DNA from: an uncultured Collinsella sp. | GTDB taxonomy: Bacteria > Actinomycetota > Coriobacteriia > Coriobacteriales > Coriobacteriaceae | Length of the DNA stretch: 30,200 nt | Assembly (NCBI GenBank): GCA_900546455.1 | Contig: URCS01000024.1 | Coordinates: forward strand, 1 to 30,200 | Direction of reading: 5' to 3' | Part shown: positions 22,963 through 30,200 of the stretch, piece by piece | Layout of the letters: every line of letters begins with the position of its first letter | Numbering within the stretch: position 1 is the stretch's first letter | The notes under the pieces: model-generated | The model's database searches: none | Told to the model about the DNA's origin: nothing | Seen by the model: the letters and a program-made list of their open reading frames with translations, nothing else | Translations under genes and position numbers: made by a program

Positions 22963-22998
22963 AGGCGCCCCAGGCCCATAAGGACCAAGAGCGCCTTT
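22963..22998 (+). terminator. Degenerate copy of the tRNA-Gln terminator
   Basis: AGGCGC (22963-22968) and GCGCCT (22991-22996) pair, followed by TTT. The loop CCAGGCCCATAAGGACC closely resembles CCAGGCCCTTATGAACC of the terminator at 22697-22733, but the inner stem has decayed. It reads as a duplicated terminator displaced by the elements between. The remainder, 23000-23090, shows nothing recognisable. Confidence 0.55.
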
Positions 22999-23094
22999 CA
23001 TCTAGAAAATATCAGCCCAGTTCCGAAAAGCGAGCCGCATGCGACAACCAAGTAGCCGCAGGCCCCGGGAGAGTGGGGACACCGGCTTAGGTTT

Positions 23095-23163
23095 ATCGCG
23101 AGTTCCGCACGAACAGGAGGCCACTTAATGTGGCCTCCGTCGTGAGCAGGACTGTAGAGCAGG
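23095..23163. repeat. 69-nt repeated core, copy B
   Basis: Same length and outline as 5100-5168. The first 18 bases (ATCGCGAGTTCCGCACGA), the central CAC-TTAAT-GTG, and GAGCAGGACTG followed by GAGCAGG are shared. The stem here is GGAGGCCAC/GTGGCCTCC, where copy A has GGAGAGCAC/GTGCTCTCC: both arms changed together. An outer CACGA/TCGTG pair extends it. The 31-bp arms of copy A are absent; only weak complementarity remains. It lies 55 bases downstream of the tsaB/rimI/tsaD stop, in a convergent intergenic region. Confidence 0.88.
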
Positions 23164-23218
23164 AAAGTTCATATGCGGCCGCTAGGCCCGGGCAGGGCCG
23201 GGGACCGCACCCGTACGA

Positions 23219-25603
23219 CTACAGCGTCATGTTTGGATCGGCGTCGACGTCGAACGGTGAGATTTCACCTCGGTCGAATTTACGGCGAGCGACCTCCGCG
23301 ATCATGGCTGCGTTATCGGTACAGGCAGACAAGGGCGGCACCGTTACGCGAATCCCCTGACGCCCAAGCTTCTTGATCATCATCTCGCGCAGATGCGGGT
23401 TGGCCGAGACGCCGCCACCAATGCAGTATTCCTTGCATCCGGTAGCGTGCAATGCGTTTTTGGCCTTCTTGTACTGCACGTCAAAGACAGCTGCCTCAAA
23501 CGAAGCCGCCAGATCGGGAAGGTGAATCGTGCGCCCGGCCTTGGTCTCTTGCTCGATGTAGAGCGTCACCGCCGTCTTGAGGCCCGAAAGCGAGAAGCGA
23601 TAGTCTCCCCTGCTGTTAAGCGCACGGGGGAAATCGATCGCGCGGGGATTGCCCGTCTCGGCCAGCTTGGAGATGATGGGGCCACCGGGATAGCCCAGGC
23701 CCAGCGCCTTGGCCACCTTGTCGAAGGCCTCGCCCACAGCGTCGTCGAGCGTCTCTCCGAGCACCTCGTAGTCGCCCCACGCCTTCACGTGCACGAGCAT
23801 GGTGTGCCCACCCGAGACAAGCGTGAAGATAAACGGCGGTTTGAGGTCGGGTTGCGCCAGCAGGTTGGCAAACAGGTGCCCCTCCAGATGGTTGACGCAC
23901 ACGAGCGGCTTGCCGGCAGCGTAGGCAAAGCCCTTGGCGAAGGCGACGCCAACCACGAGCGCGCCCACCAGGCCCGGACCCTGTGTCACGCCCACGGCGG
24001 CAAGCTCGCTGGGGGCAATGGCTCCATCCTCAAGACCAAGCGATGCTGCGGCATCCTCGAGCGCCGCATCCACGACACTCACAATCACCTCGACGTGTTT
24101 GCGCGAGGCGATCTCGGGCACCACGCCGCCAAAGCGGGCGTGAAAATCAATCTGCGTCGACACCTGGTTGGCCAGCATATTGCCATCCGCATCGATAATC
24201 GCCACGGCCGTCTCGTCGCAGGAACTCTCGATAGCGAGCACTAGGCGGCGGCGCTCAATTTCGGCACGCTCCCCCTCGGAGCGCCCAGGAGCAGGCAGCG
24301 GCCATACGCGCTGCTCTGCCGCCGTCGGCTCGGGCGAAGCATTGTCGACCGGAAGCACCAGGGGCAGCGGAGCCGTCATGACGATGGCATCCTTGCCGGC
24401 ACCATAGTAGCCGCGGCGCCGTCCTGCCTCGGTAAAGCCCAGAGCATTATAAAGCGCGATCGCTCCCTCGTTGCCGTCCTCGACCTCGAGCGAAGCCGTG
24501 GTGCAGCCGAGCATCTGGGCATCATAGCTCACATGCGACAGCAGCTTGCGGGCAATGCCCTCACGGCGATGTGCCGGGTCGACGGCGACATCCAGAATCT
24601 GCACATCACCGTCCACGACCATACCGCCGGCAAGGCCCAGTAGCTTGCCGTCGTCGTGTGCCACCCACCAACTACGCGGCGCAGCGACGTCCTCGCCCAG
24701 TTCGGACAGGAACATGCCCGGCGTCCACGCCTCGTGTCCGGCACCTTCAAAGCAGGCAGCCTCCAGCGTGCTCGCGCCCTCGGCATCCGCCGCGCCCATG
24801 GGACGGAACTGCAGATGACGACCGGCGAGCTCATCGGCAACACCTGTCACCTCACTCTGCGCACTCTCGGCAAGGCCAAGACGCTTGCGCTCGTTTTCCT
24901 CGGCATCCGAAAGGCGCGTGTAAATCGGCAGGACGCGAGCCGGATCGCCGTCACCCGCAGCGTGCGCGAGCAGCAAGCCCTCGCCCGAAGGCCACCACAG
25001 GTCGCGCTCCACGCAGCGGGCGGTCTCGTCCTCACCCAGCAGCTTGCCATAGCGCACGAGACCGTCACCGGTCAGCTGAACCTGGTCCCAGTCCGCTGCT
25101 TGGCGCCACTCATCGAGCGCCACGGCGGCCTTGGCCACGTGTTCGCGCTCAAATTGACGCTCGGGGCCCTCATCGACCAGCATATACAGCGCCGGATATA
25201 CCTCACCGCGCATAGCATCGGCCAAGATACCAAGCTTGCCGCGCACGCCAGCCTTCCACGCCGTCCAAGCGCAAGCGTCAAGCGTCGACGCGCCCAGCAG
25301 CGGAACATTGGCACCACGTGCGAGGCCCTTGGCAGTGGAGATGCCGATGCGCACACCCGTAAACGACCCCGGGCCGCGGCCGACCACGTAGCAACCAACA
25401 TCGCTGCGATCCAGACCGGCCTGAGCCAGCACACCATCAACGGTATTCACGAGCTCAACGTTGGCGTGACGGCGACACATGTGGTCGCCACTCACGAGCT
25501 TCGTCTCGCCCGTCTGTCTATCAATCCAACTTGCCGCGCAGGCAAGCATGTCGGTCGAGGTATCGAGCGCCACCACCAGCGCGTTGTCGTTATGCAAGCT
25601 CAT
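23219..25603 (-). CDS. TsaB-RimI-TsaD fusion protein
   Basis: This 794-residue fusion has three parts. Residues 1-240 are TsaB (ALVVALDTSTD, GRGPGSFTGVRIG at 75-87). Residues 262-415 are a RimI-type GNAT acetyltransferase (acetyl-CoA loop RREGIA at 346-351, NEGAIALYNALGF). Residues 452-794 are TsaD (ESSCDET at 459-465, metal-binding HLEGH at 572-576, GGGVSANPHLR). TsaB and TsaD with TsaE make the threonylcarbamoyl transfer complex forming t6A37 on ANN-reading tRNAs; RimI acetylates ribosomal protein S18 in E. coli. These genes are often neighbours, and here they form one frame. Start 25603 has AAGG nine bases upstream and overlaps tsaE by 14 bases; a codon 18 bases further upstream is possible. 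All key motifs look intact. Confidence 0.96.
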   Translation of the reverse strand: MSLHNDNALVVALDTSTDMLACAASWIDRQTGETKLVSGDHMCRRHANVELVNTVDGVLAQAGLDRSDVGCYVVGRGPGSFTGVRIGISTAKGLARGANVPLLGASTLDACAWTAWKAGVRGKLGILADAMRGEVYPALYMLVDEGPERQFEREHVAKAAVALDEWRQAADWDQVQLTGDGLVRYGKLLGEDETARCVERDLWWPSGEGLLLAHAAGDGDPARVLPIYTRLSDAEENERKRLGLAESAQSEVTGVADELAGRHLQFRPMGAADAEGASTLEAACFEGAGHEAWTPGMFLSELGEDVAAPRSWWVAHDDGKLLGLAGGMVVDGDVQILDVAVDPAHRREGIARKLLSHVSYDAQMLGCTTASLEVEDGNEGAIALYNALGFTEAGRRRGYYGAGKDAIVMTAPLPLVLPVDNASPEPTAAEQRVWPLPAPGRSEGERAEIERRRLVLAIESSCDETAVAIIDADGNMLANQVSTQIDFHARFGGVVPEIASRKHVEVIVSVVDAALEDAAASLGLEDGAIAPSELAAVGVTQGPGLVGALVVGVAFAKGFAYAAGKPLVCVNHLEGHLFANLLAQPDLKPPFIFTLVSGGHTMLVHVKAWGDYEVLGETLDDAVGEAFDKVAKALGLGYPGGPIISKLAETGNPRAIDFPRALNSRGDYRFSLSGLKTAVTLYIEQETKAGRTIHLPDLAASFEAAVFDVQYKKAKNALHATGCKEYCIGGGVSANPHLREMMIKKLGRQGIRVTVPPLSACTDNAAMIAEVARRKFDRGEISPFDVDADPNMTL

Positions 25604-26096
25604 CTTGTACAGCCTTATCAATCAAATGGGAAAGCTCCATTGCGCGGTCACCGTGCGCCTCGAGCGTTATCGTTCGCACATCGCTGTCGCCCTCATCACG
25701 CTTGAGCGTCACCGAAAGATACTCATCCGTCAGCTCGTCCTGGAATTGTTCGCCCCATTCCAGCAGGCAAGCACCCTCATAGCCCAGCACATCGAAAATG
25801 CCCGTATCCTCGAGCTCGTAGGCATGCTCCAGGCGGTATAGATCAAAGTGAAACAGCGGAATACGACCTTGATCGTGAACGGCCATGAGCGCAAACGTAG
25901 GACTCGTAACCATATGCCCATCGCCCAGCCCGCGCGAGACGCCCTTGGTAAAGTGAGTTTTGCCCACTCCCAGGCCACCGGTCAGGATGAGCACATCGCC
26001 GTCCTCAAGGCACGGTGCAATTAGCTCGCCAAAGTACTCCGTATCGGCAGCGCAAGTCGTTTTGTAAGTACCTACCCCCAGGCGCTCCAGGGACAT
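25590..26096 (-). CDS. tsaE: tRNA threonylcarbamoyladenosine biosynthesis ATPase TsaE
   Basis: TsaE is the small ATPase that resets the TsaB-TsaD complex during t6A37 synthesis. The 168-residue protein shows P-loop GGLGVGKT at 40-47, the switch segment SPTFALMAVHD, FHFDLYRLEHAYELEDTG and LLEWGEQF, all family signatures. AAGGAG lies seven bases before the ATG. It starts 12 bases after the uracil-DNA glycosylase stop, and its 3' end overlaps the TsaB-RimI-TsaD start by 14 bases, so the whole t6A transferase machinery except TsaC is co-translated. Confidence 0.96.
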   Translation of the reverse strand: MSLERLGVGTYKTTCAADTEYFGELIAPCLEDGDVLILTGGLGVGKTHFTKGVSRGLGDGHMVTSPTFALMAVHDQGRIPLFHFDLYRLEHAYELEDTGIFDVLGYEGACLLEWGEQFQDELTDEYLSVTLKRDEGDSDVRTITLEAHGDRAMELSHLIDKAVQDELA

Positions 26097-26108
26097 ATAT
26101 GCTCCTTA

Positions 26109-26729
26109 TTATTCCGAGGCGTCCTCTGGTGCGGGATGTCGCTCCAGATAGTCGCCCAGCATCTTAAAGTCTTCCTCCAGCAGCTCCTGCCACGCCGGAT
26201 TGCGCAGCGCTGCTGCCGGATGGAACGTGGGCATTACTACAAAATGCCCCATCTGGTGGAACCTGCCGCGCAGCTTAGTAATGCCAATCTCGGTCTTAAG
26301 CACAAAGTGCGTCGCGGGGTTGCCGAGCGTCACGATAATATCAGGCCAGATGCTTCGAATCTGCTCACGCAAAAACGGCGAGCAAGCCAGCACTTCCTCG
26401 GGACGCGGATTGCGGTTTCCCGGCGGGCGGCACTTAAGCACGTTGGCAATGTAGACGTCTTCGCGTTTGAGGCCCGCCAGCGACAAAATGCCGTTGAGGT
26501 CCTCGCCTGCCGCCCCCACAAAGGGCTCGCCCTGCAAATCCTCATTGCGGCCCGGCGCCTCACCAATAAACATCACGCGAGCGCGGGGGTTTCCCACGCC
26601 AAACACGATATTGTGACGCGACTGGTAGAGCTGGCAGAGGTGACAATCGCCCAGAACGGCCTCAATTTCCTCGAGTGCGACCTCACGTGGTGCCTGATGG
26701 GTATGGCCGGGGATGTGCATGACGCCCAT
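26109..26729 (-). CDS. Uracil-DNA glycosylase, family 4 (iron-sulfur)
   Basis: This 206-residue enzyme removes uracil from DNA to start base-excision repair. Family 4 marks are present: GEAPGRNED at 56-64, GEPFVGAAG, HPAAALRNP, and four cysteines (29, 32, 100, 116) spaced to hold a 4Fe-4S cluster. GGAGC lies four bases before the ATG. It lies eight bases after alr and 12 before tsaE, within the operon. The context is housekeeping and does not suggest a special role. Confidence 0.95.
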   Translation of the reverse strand: MGVMHIPGHTHQAPREVALEEIEAVLGDCHLCQLYQSRHNIVFGVGNPRARVMFIGEAPGRNEDLQGEPFVGAAGEDLNGILSLAGLKREDVYIANVLKCRPPGNRNPRPEEVLACSPFLREQIRSIWPDIIVTLGNPATHFVLKTEIGITKLRGRFHQMGHFVVMPTFHPAAALRNPAWQELLEEDFKMLGDYLERHPAPEDASE

Positions 26730-26737
26730 AGCGGCTC

Positions 26738-27883
26738 CTACACGTAGACCTTGTCGAGGCGCATGCCAAAGCCGCAGGCGACCTCGTAGTTAATCGTTCC
26801 GCGCAGTCGGGCCATCTCGTCCATAGTGATCTCGGCATCGCCATCGCGGCCGACAATAATCATCTCGTCACCATACTCGGCCTCGGGAATCTCGTGTGCC
26901 GGGTTGGACTGAATGGCGACCATAAACTGGTCCATGCAGATATTGCCAACCTGATGCACGCGCTCGCCGCGATACAGCACATCCATACGATTGGAAAGCG
27001 TACGCGATAGGCCATCGGCATAACCGATCGGCAGCGTGCAGATCTGAACGCGCGTACGCGGTACGCGGTAGGTAAAACCGTAGCCCACGCCCTCACCCAT
27101 CGCAGGGTGTGCCACGCGCGTCACACGCGCATGGACGCTCATAACGGGATCAAGCTGCATCACGCGGCCACTCAGCTCGCACGGCTGCATGCCATACAAG
27201 CCAACGCCGGCGCGGATCATATCAAAATGCATCGAGGGATCGAGCATCGAGGACGGCGTGTTGGCGCAGTGCACGATACCGCAATCAAAACCCGCATCCT
27301 TAATGGCCTGAACGGCCTCGGTAAAGCGCTGACACTGCAGCTTGTAGTCCCAGCCCGAAGGTTCATCGGCCGTGGCGAAGTGCGTAAATACGCCGTCGCA
27401 CTGAATACCGCGATGGAAATTTATACCGCGGACAAAGTCGAGCACCTGCGTGTAGTGAACGCCGATACGGTTCATGCCCGTCTCGATAGCCAGATGATAC
27501 TTGCCCACTTTGCCCGCCGCGACGGCGCATTCACCATACGCGAGAGCAAAATCGGACGTATAGACCGAAGGCATGATGTCGAACTCAAGCAACGTGGGGA
27601 TCGCCTCGATGGGCGGCTCGCTCAAGATCAGAATGGGTTTGGTAATTCCACCCTGGCGCAGCTCAACGCCCTCGTTGACCGTCGCCACCGCAAACATGTC
27701 TGCTCCGGCAGAGTACATGATTTTGGCGCACTCTACAGCGCCATGGCCATAGGCATCGGCCTTGACCACACAGCACAGACGCTGGCGAGGGTCGAGCAGG
27801 TTCTTGTAAGCCCTCGTGTTACGGCGAAGTGCCCCGCGGTCGATCTCAACCCAGGACCAGCGCGTCAAATCGGCCTTATTCAT
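26738..27883 (-). CDS. alr: Alanine racemase
   Basis: Alr is a pyridoxal-phosphate enzyme converting L-alanine to D-alanine for peptidoglycan. The 381-residue protein has the cofactor lysine Lys41 in VVKADAYGHG, the second catalytic tyrosine Tyr268 in GVGYGFTY, GMNRIGVH, RAGVGLYGMQP and CMDQFMVAI. Its start lies two bases beyond the stop of nnrDE, indicating tight coupling. The pairing of nnrDE and alr after acpS is a common actinobacterial arrangement. Confidence 0.97.
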   Translation of the reverse strand: MNKADLTRWSWVEIDRGALRRNTRAYKNLLDPRQRLCCVVKADAYGHGAVECAKIMYSAGADMFAVATVNEGVELRQGGITKPILILSEPPIEAIPTLLEFDIMPSVYTSDFALAYGECAVAAGKVGKYHLAIETGMNRIGVHYTQVLDFVRGINFHRGIQCDGVFTHFATADEPSGWDYKLQCQRFTEAVQAIKDAGFDCGIVHCANTPSSMLDPSMHFDMIRAGVGLYGMQPCELSGRVMQLDPVMSVHARVTRVAHPAMGEGVGYGFTYRVPRTRVQICTLPIGYADGLSRTLSNRMDVLYRGERVHQVGNICMDQFMVAIQSNPAHEIPEAEYGDEMIIVGRDGDAEITMDEMARLRGTINYEVACGFGMRLDKVYV

Positions 27884-27885
27884 GA

Positions 27886-29502
27886 TTAGTCATCCGACCC
27901 TTCGTCCATGATTCCCAGATCTTCGAGCGCATCCTTTGCCGCCAGTTCCATGGCAGGACCGATCAAGTCGATAAGATCGGTCGCGATGACGCTCTTCTCA
28001 CCATACTCCGTCGCCGCGGCAAAACCGGCGTAGCTGTGAAGTGCGACGGCGTACGAATACAGCAACTCCCAACGATCCATCTCGTCGCGCATGGTGGCAA
28101 GCGTGCCGGCCAAAATACCCGCGAGAACATCACCCGAACCGGCAGTTGCCAGAGAAGCCGGACCCGAGAGCGGCAGCAGCACACGCTCAACGCCACAGAT
28201 AGCCGTCGTCGGCCCCTTGGCAATGACCACCAGATTGTCGGAGCCTGCAGCCCAGACAACCTTCTGCGCGGCCGCAATCGCGGTACCAAGGTCGTTCACC
28301 TCGTCACCGGCAACCAGACGCGAAAGCTCACGATAGTGCGGCGTCATAACCAACGGCTGCTCGCGACGATACATCTCGGGATTACTATCAATACCGTCAA
28401 TGGCAATCTTAGCAAGGCAGTTGAGTGCATCGGCGTCCAAAATAAGCGGCACATCAAGCTCGAGCAAGCCCGAAACCACCTGCATAGCGCCGGCAGATGT
28501 CGTCATACCGGGACCGCACAGTACACAGCTGTACCTCTTTGCAATCTCGCACACAGTCATGCGCGCAGCGGCGCCAAAGGAGCCGCGGGAATCAGACGGA
28601 ATAGCAAAGACGGGAATCGAAGGAAGTGCCATGCGAATAAGATTGGCGCAGGCGTCAGGAGCCGCGACTGCCACGTAACCAGCACCCGCGCGAGCTGCAG
28701 ACTTGGCCGCCATAATGGCAGCACCAGGATATTGCGCAGATCCGGCGACAATAAGCACAGAGCCACGGGAATACTTATCGATATTCGTAGGTAGTGGAGC
28801 AAAGTAATCAACTAAGTCACCGGGCTCGACAATCTCGGCGGCGTGGTCGACATCATCGATGACCTCGTCAAGACGGTCGTAAAGATTGCCGCAGATCAAA
28901 TCGCCAGCATACTCAGGGCCATCAGCGCTATACAGACCAATCTTGGGCGCAATCATCGTCACCGTATGCTCGGCACGAATGCAGTCGTCATCAACAACGC
29001 CCGTCTCGGCATTCAGGCCCGAGGGGACATCAATGGATACGACACAATCGGCGCATTCATTGACCGTAGGAATCCAGATGGAGAACGGCGCACGCAGATT
29101 CCCGTGGAAACCGGTACCAAAAATGGCATCGACAACAACATCGGCCTTATCGATCAAAACCTCGAGTTCGTCACGCGAGGGGCCGACGCAAACGTGCACA
29201 TCGCGGCCGGCGGTACGACGAGCAACATGACGTGCCAGAGCAGCAGGAATCTCATCCGGCTCAACCGGAGAAACGATATCGACGTCCACACCCTTATGGC
29301 TCAGAATATCGGCGGCAACCCAACCGTCGCCGCCATTATTACCAAAACCGACCAGAACGAGAACCCGATCGGGATTGAGCTTCAAGACCTCGTTGGCGGC
29401 AAACTCACCCGCTAGCTCCATAAGCTCGGCCTTCGAAGTCCCTTCGCGTTCGATGATATCCTCGAGACGAACGACTTCTTCGGTACTCAAAACCGGTTTC
29501 AT
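27886..29502 (-). CDS. nnrD: Bifunctional NAD(P)HX epimerase / ADP-dependent NAD(P)HX dehydratase
   Basis: This enzyme repairs damaged, hydrated NAD(P)H. The 538-residue protein joins a YjeF_N epimerase domain (about 1-215; GNNGGDG at 54-60, FGTGFHGNLRAPF, SIDVPSGLNAETG) to a ribokinase-like dehydratase domain (about 235-525; GSAQYPGAAIMAA, LDADALN, TPHYRELSRL, TAGSGDVLAG at 453-462). AGGAGC lies before the ATG within the acpS 3' end. Its start codon directly abuts the acpS stop, with no bases between. The naming nnrD covers the full fusion (NnrE plus NnrD activities). Confidence 0.96.
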   Translation of the reverse strand: MKPVLSTEEVVRLEDIIEREGTSKAELMELAGEFAANEVLKLNPDRVLVLVGFGNNGGDGWVAADILSHKGVDVDIVSPVEPDEIPAALARHVARRTAGRDVHVCVGPSRDELEVLIDKADVVVDAIFGTGFHGNLRAPFSIWIPTVNECADCVVSIDVPSGLNAETGVVDDDCIRAEHTVTMIAPKIGLYSADGPEYAGDLICGNLYDRLDEVIDDVDHAAEIVEPGDLVDYFAPLPTNIDKYSRGSVLIVAGSAQYPGAAIMAAKSAARAGAGYVAVAAPDACANLIRMALPSIPVFAIPSDSRGSFGAAARMTVCEIAKRYSCVLCGPGMTTSAGAMQVVSGLLELDVPLILDADALNCLAKIAIDGIDSNPEMYRREQPLVMTPHYRELSRLVAGDEVNDLGTAIAAAQKVVWAAGSDNLVVIAKGPTTAICGVERVLLPLSGPASLATAGSGDVLAGILAGTLATMRDEMDRWELLYSYAVALHSYAGFAAATEYGEKSVIATDLIDLIGPAMELAAKDALEDLGIMDEGSDD

Positions 29503-30042
29503 CTATGCTCCTAGCGTATCTTGCGAAGCATCGCCCAGGTGCTCCGTCAATGCTGAATTCTGCAGCTGCTCAAGCTCATCTAAAACAGAGCGAGCCTCTT
29601 TAAATGTCTGCGCTACGCGTTTCTTGGTGTTCACCTTTTCCTCTTTTGGCTTAGGCCGAGCATCTTCGGTAATCGCGATGGCATTCGCAACGGCCAAGTC
29701 TCCTGTAAGCGTAATGGAAAGAGCGACCTCAACAACACCCAGTTCTTGAGCGATCTCGAGAGCACGGCCCGAAAGCAGCGCCTTCGGTTTGCCGAGTTTA
29801 TCACGCGTAACCGAAACATCCTTGCGACCCACGCCTTGACTAAAACCCGTGCCGAGAGCTTTAAGTACCGCCTCGCGCGAAGCAAAGCGGCTCGCATAGT
29901 GAGCAGCGGGACGCGATGATGCATCGCAATACGCACGCTCTTCTTCGGTAAACACACGCCGAGCAAACGACGGCGTCTTTTCAAGAATTGATTTCATGCG
30001 GGAAATCTCGACGATATCAACGCCGATACCAGCTTCAGCCAT
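29503..30042 (-). CDS. acpS: Holo-[acyl-carrier-protein] synthase with C-terminal extension
   Basis: AcpS transfers 4'-phosphopantetheine from CoA to acyl carrier protein, switching on fatty acid synthesis. The core (residues 1-126) has GVDIVEISRM with metal-binding Asp9 and FASREAVLKALGTGF with Glu57. It then runs on for about 53 charged residues (PKPKEEKVNTKKR, coil-like FKEARSVLDELEQLQ), longer than the usual 120-130 total. The start at 30042 (MAEAGIG) is chosen over ATG 30054 because the upstream ATG lies within GGAGGTG, the evident ribosome site. It heads the operon leading through nnrDE, alr, udg and tsaE to the TsaB-RimI-TsaD fusion. Confidence 0.94.
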   Translation of the reverse strand: MAEAGIGVDIVEISRMKSILEKTPSFARRVFTEEERAYCDASSRPAAHYASRFASREAVLKALGTGFSQGVGRKDVSVTRDKLGKPKALLSGRALEIAQELGVVEVALSITLTGDLAVANAIAITEDARPKPKEEKVNTKKRVAQTFKEARSVLDELEQLQNSALTEHLGDASQDTLGA

Positions 30043-30071
30043 GTTCACCTCCATATCGCACAGACTAAGTT

Positions 30072-30101
30072 ATTGTAGCCCGTTCGCAGAAGATGCGACA
30101 A
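30072..30101 (-). promoter_or_regulatory. Promoter of the acpS operon
   Basis: On the minus strand TTGTCG (30096-30101) and TACAAT (30072-30077) are separated by 18 bases, with the start codon 30 bases beyond the -10. This is the best-formed sigma-70-type promoter in the window. The sequence GTTTTATAACCCTCG adjoins it upstream. Confidence 0.7.
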
Positions 30102-30155
30102 ACGAGGGTTATAAAACACAGCTACTATGTGAGACAAAAGCCCGTAAACGCAAAA

Positions 30156-30183
30156 AAGGGGGAGGCCGCGAGGCCTCCCCCTT
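30156..30183 (-). terminator. Terminator of a minus-strand gene to the right of the window
   Basis: AAGGGGGAGGCC and GGCCTCCCCCTT form a perfect 12-bp stem around GCGA. The minus-strand product ends in TTTTTTG, a good U-run, whereas the plus-strand side lacks one. It should serve a gene beyond 30200. Confidence 0.85.
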
Positions 30184-30200
30184 CTCAGTTCAAGCGCACG

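Noticed and set aside
22611..23090. 159-residue open frame starting in tRNA-Gln
   Set aside because: It runs through the tRNA, its terminator and several palindromes, and the product has no recognisable fold.

Overview
The window is GC-rich, densely coded chromosomal DNA that most resembles a gut actinobacterium of the class Coriobacteriia, probably Collinsella or a close relative. This is inferred from gene content and protein style: a xylulose-5-phosphate/fructose-6-phosphate phosphoketolase, Tat-type signal peptides on a lipoprotein and a wall hydrolase, a TsaB-RimI-TsaD triple fusion, and a CwlM-like regulator. No rRNA or marker gene is present to confirm it.

Layout. 1-3844 (minus): phosphoketolase xfp preceded by a LacI-family regulator, with two LacI-type operators in the xfp promoter. 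4028-4990 (plus): murB. 5208-6413 (minus): Tat-exported coiled-coil NlpC/P60-like hydrolase. 6680-11864 (plus): galE, malQ and glgP, each followed by a hairpin terminator. 12321-16686 (minus): a sugar ABC importer (binding lipoprotein, two permeases, MsmK-type ATPase). 16993-17712 (minus): a GntR/UTRA regulator, divergent from 17940-20390 (plus), a PTS alpha-glucoside EIICB fused to a HAD phosphatase. 20504-22683 (plus): polyprenyl synthase, a CwlM-like protein and tRNA-Gln(TTG). 23219-30042 (minus): a compact housekeeping operon acpS-nnrDE-alr-udg-tsaE-tsaB/rimI/tsaD.

How the parts fit. The centre is an alpha-glucan/alpha-glucoside unit with two uptake routes (ABC and PTS), cytoplasmic processing by MalQ and GlgP, and GalE nearby. 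Four copies of the 10-mer TTGTWTAAAC, which contains the HutC-type GntR core GTNTANAC, lie upstream of malQ, the ABC operon, gntR and the PTS gene. This suggests one GntR regulon. Phosphoketolase feeds sugar phosphates towards acetyl phosphate.

Non-coding surprises. All three convergent intergenic regions carry repeats. (i) A 69-nt core occurs at 5100-5168 and 23095-23163; its inner stem differs between copies by compensatory changes, and the first copy sits inside perfect 31-bp inverted arms. (ii) Six 15-bp repeats at 11965-12180 alternate in orientation at an almost exact 40-bp spacing. (iii) Downstream of tRNA-Gln is a patchwork of a duplicated tRNA 3' end, a hairpin-rich block with terminal inverted repeats, a three-part GTGCCGGC palindrome and a decayed copy of the tRNA terminator. 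The first two are the best candidates for something undescribed.
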